A DNA stretch of 64,000 bases from Casuarius casuarius (Eukaryota > Chordata > Aves > Casuariiformes > Casuariidae), in NCBI GenBank assembly GCA_003342895.1, contig PTFA01000337.1:434001-498000 (forward strand), given 5' to 3'. This document shows positions 61,061 through 64,000 of the stretch, piece after piece. Made by a program: the position numbers and the translations under genes. How positions within the stretch are numbered: the first letter of the stretch is position 1; each line of letters starts with the position of its first letter. Below the pieces are notes generated by a model, which saw only the letters and a list, made by a program, of their open reading frames with translations, made no database searches and was not told the DNA's origin.

Positions 61061-61449
61061 CCCCACGAAGGTCCCCACGCACAGGCGGATCCTTCCGGGG
61101 CCACCTAGGAAGCCACGAGGAATGGCAGGAGGCCACCGAGGTAAGGTGGGCACCTTGCTGCCCTCCCAACGCAGGGAGGGACACCTCCAAGCTGGGGCAA
61201 GGCTTCTTATGGAAACTCATACGACAGACTTCCTGACAGGGTTTATACCCTGGTTAGAGGCTTCCCAGCAGTTTGTACCCTCGCTCTCCCACGCAGCCCC
61301 TGCCACCCTTTGCTGGCTGTGCTGAGTGGTGGCTCTTCCCAGCAAGGGAGGGCTGAGAACACAGTTCCTGTGTGTCCTTCAGAGGTGCCTCCACCATCCT
61401 GCACAGAAATACCACTCAAGTGAGCAGTTGGAGACTTATCACAGAAGAA

Positions 61450-61472
61450 CTTTTTTTTTTTTTTTTTTTTTT
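61450..61472. repeat. Poly-T run
   Basis: A run of about 22 T in the SYBU intron. Confidence 0.8.
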
Positions 61473-64000
61473 GCTATAAACCACTTTTCCACGAGGGGGA
61501 GATGCAGCTACAGCTACTGTGATAGCCACCGTGACAAATAAAACCTCTAAGTTCAGAGACAGTTAAATCTTTAGCACAGCTGACTGGCACATCTTAGGCT
61601 CCTGAACGCTCTGGACTGCAAAAAAAGGCATTGTTAGAGCATGTTTTCACAGACACAAAACCATTTAGCAAAAGATGTTAGCCGCTTATGGTCATAGTGG
61701 TCTCAGAACATACATGCTCTGATCTAACCCAGTACAGTTTCCTAATTTCACAAAGTCCAAGTGTCAGAACATACATTACTCATTAGTCCAACCTGTACAT
61801 TCAATCTCAAATACCAACTGACAAGAATTGTTCTCTTTTTGGCAAGGAAAGCACTGCCCTTCCTGTGATGTCTTCTTGGTTGTTTGAACGCTGGAGGATT
61901 CGGCAGGATCAAGCTGGTTTTATTGTGGTTTTTTTTTTTTTCCAGTTGCAAGTCTATGAGATATAAATCAGATCACTTTTGTTTACCCTTCACAGACACG
62001 GAAGCAAAGAAGTTTAAGAAACTCAAGAACAAAACCAAACTCAAGCTATTCCCAATTATTAACTGGGTGCTCTTGCGATGACAGCACAGAAGCCCATTAC
62101 AGAGGAATCACCAGAGGAAACACATTTCAGAGTCAAGTCTTGGCTGTCTTCATGCTGAAGAGCTCTAATTGAAAAAGCAGTAAAGACACACATTGTTTCT
62201 AGTTATTTAACGCTCTACAACATCCCGACATAAAAGGTATCTACAAACTACAGTTTTCGGAAGGGAGGAAGTCTTTCCCAGCTAGAATTGTGGGCAGCAG
62301 TAAGGTTGCCTTCCAGATAACCCTTGGCAAACACTTCTGCGGAGGGTGAGAGCAGGAATAGAAGCAGCTGGAAGCCGGAGGTGTTGAATCTGTTAGTGGG
62401 GTGTGATGAGAAGTCTGTGACAGAGCAGATAGTTGTGCCTGTTAAATAGTAAAACTGATAGACCAACAGATCTTAGAGGAAACGGATTTTACAAGAGGAG
62501 TTCGATCTACATCTGACCCCTGAAACAAAATCTCTGGCTATAGCTGGTCTGTAGCCGGGTGTCCTAGAGGAACTGCAACACTTTGGTTCAGAATGTCTCA
62601 GAAGGCCAAATTACCTTCACAGCAGGCTCATGTTAGGTGCAAAGCTGGGCACCAGGTGCAGAGGGCAGCCTGAAGAGGCTGCTTTCACCTAGGAAAGTAT
62701 ATTTTGGCCTTAACACAGAAACACAGACATGTACTCTGAAACACAGAGTACACAAAGACGGCTTTAAACATCAGCCCCTTTTCCTCTGTGCTTCTTCTAC
62801 CTCAGCCCAGCCCAGAGTATTCCAGAGCCTAATTTCGAAACAGAAAAATGTACAGCCTAGTTCTTGAAAACGGTATCCCTGGGATCCAGTCTTACTGCTT
62901 TTAATCAATTCCATACCCGGTATAACATCCCTGAATAACCAGACCCATGGTGACCTGTGTCGCTACAGTCCTAACCAAATAGGAACCACATGCAAAGATA
63001 GGGAGGGCAGGGCAGGAGGGGAGCAACAAAGCCACATTGGTTCATAGAATATTTATATCATGTCTGCAAATGCAGATGGCAACTATCCTCTCCTTGGGGA
63101 AGCAAAATGACCGTGGGACACTGTCTGAAGCTGCAAGAGTTCTCCTGATAAACAAAAAACATCTAAGAGATAAAAGTCCACACGGAATACTGTCTCAGTA
63201 TCATGCTAATCCCAAATCTAATTTTACAAACAAGACCTGAACAGGTAAACATGTCACATCATAGATTTCATACCTCCAGTGTTTGGGCCCCCAACACATT
63301 CCTGCCCTTGTGAGACGCCAACAGCTTTCCAAAGCAAAGCACTGGCTCCTACACAGACAACATGAGCCTGAGCAGAGGCTCATCTATGATTAAGCAGACC
63401 ACAACATAATCAGATCGTGTTATTGAAAGCATTTCAAGGCAGCAAGGCTTAATAACAGCCTCTCCCTGACCTGTTTGGCTTGGAGCACGGTGCTGGGAAG
63501 GGCTGCCAAGGCAGGTACTGCAGATAAGGTTTAGCAGAGCCTGGAAATGCAACCAGCTCAATTTCTGAGGTTTCTGAAAGGCTGAAATACATTTGAAACA
63601 GGAACCGCTTCTCTGAAGCAAGAATTAACCTCTCTGGCCCCAACCCCGATAACAGTTATGCACATCCTTAACACTGAGCACAGGAGACTACTCATGCTTA
63701 AAATTAGGCAGTGTATATTTATAGGATCTTCCAGAACTTTTTGTAAATTAAAGAGGTCACAGTTAGCGGTATTCCCAAGTGTGATAGCTGATGTTCAAGC
63801 CAGCTCTCATGTAAAAATGCTTGACAGTAATGTTACTAGGAGACTTTTAAAAATACTTTCTCCCATTTGGTAAACATCTCTATGTAGAATAAGGCATTCA
63901 CCCATACATAATATAAATTGTAACACATCCTTGTGGGTAAGTATTACTTCCATTTTCCAAATATTTTAATGAAGAGATGAACGTCCTTGTCTGACTAAGA

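Larger units (their letters stand above)
59979..64000 (-). other. SYBU: SYBU intron (partial), no further exon recognised
   Basis: This stretch should lie within a SYBU intron, since the exon at 59978 begins mid-codon and upstream exons must exist. I looked for the segment that precedes the SEADF region in syntabulin and did not find it. It holds a TATG microsatellite (60431-60525), a T run at about 61450-61472, and a possible ancient repeat near 60925-61060. Confidence 0.65.

Noticed and set aside
1..64000. CRISPR arrays, operons, phage or bacterial elements
   Set aside because: The window is vertebrate nuclear DNA with spliced genes. No regularly spaced direct repeats or bacterial genes are visible.

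Overview
The window is vertebrate nuclear DNA, most likely from a bird. The coding sequence sits in short exons with GT-AG introns. Two GC-rich CpG-island promoters stand in otherwise AT-rich DNA. An avian-type CR1 LINE 3' end lies at about 39.48-39.65 kb, and there are worn MIR/tRNA-like SINE remnants. Isolated n characters and two N gaps (7532-7617 and 27079-27545) show a draft assembly.

Four genes are recognised, in the order NUDCD1 (-), ENY2 (+), EBAG9 (+), SYBU (-). At the left, NUDCD1 contributes only its first coding exon (7670-7787, minus). The rest of 1-7669 is its first intron. NUDCD1 and ENY2 are head to head and share a CpG island (about 7618-8440) with two good ZNF143-type motifs. 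ENY2 is complete in four coding exons (8504-11875; 96 aa). A gene-poor stretch of about 14.5 kb follows (12.25-26.75 kb). It holds a perfect 39-bp inverted repeat with a second interlocked inverted repeat, tRNA-like SINE remnants and an isolated GC-rich block. EBAG9 has its CpG island at about 26.78-27.84 kb (partly an assembly gap) and six coding exons (33945-47508; 213 aa). SYBU (syntabulin) lies tail to tail with EBAG9. Its four 3'-most coding exons are present (59978 down to 53926, minus, about 522 aa); the 5' exons lie beyond the right edge.

The products work in separate processes: ENY2 in the SAGA deubiquitinase module and TREX-2 mRNA export, NUDCD1 as a NudC-family co-chaperone-like protein, EBAG9 in Golgi and regulated secretion, and SYBU as a kinesin-1 cargo adaptor. 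They form a conserved syntenic block, not a pathway. The clearest difference from the human 8q23 order is that no trace of the large PKHD1L1 gene is visible between ENY2 and EBAG9.

I found no undescribed multi-gene system. The best second-look items are the interlocked inverted repeats at 14007-14119, the missing PKHD1L1, a phase-consistent GC-AG intron in SYBU, and the promoter motif cluster.
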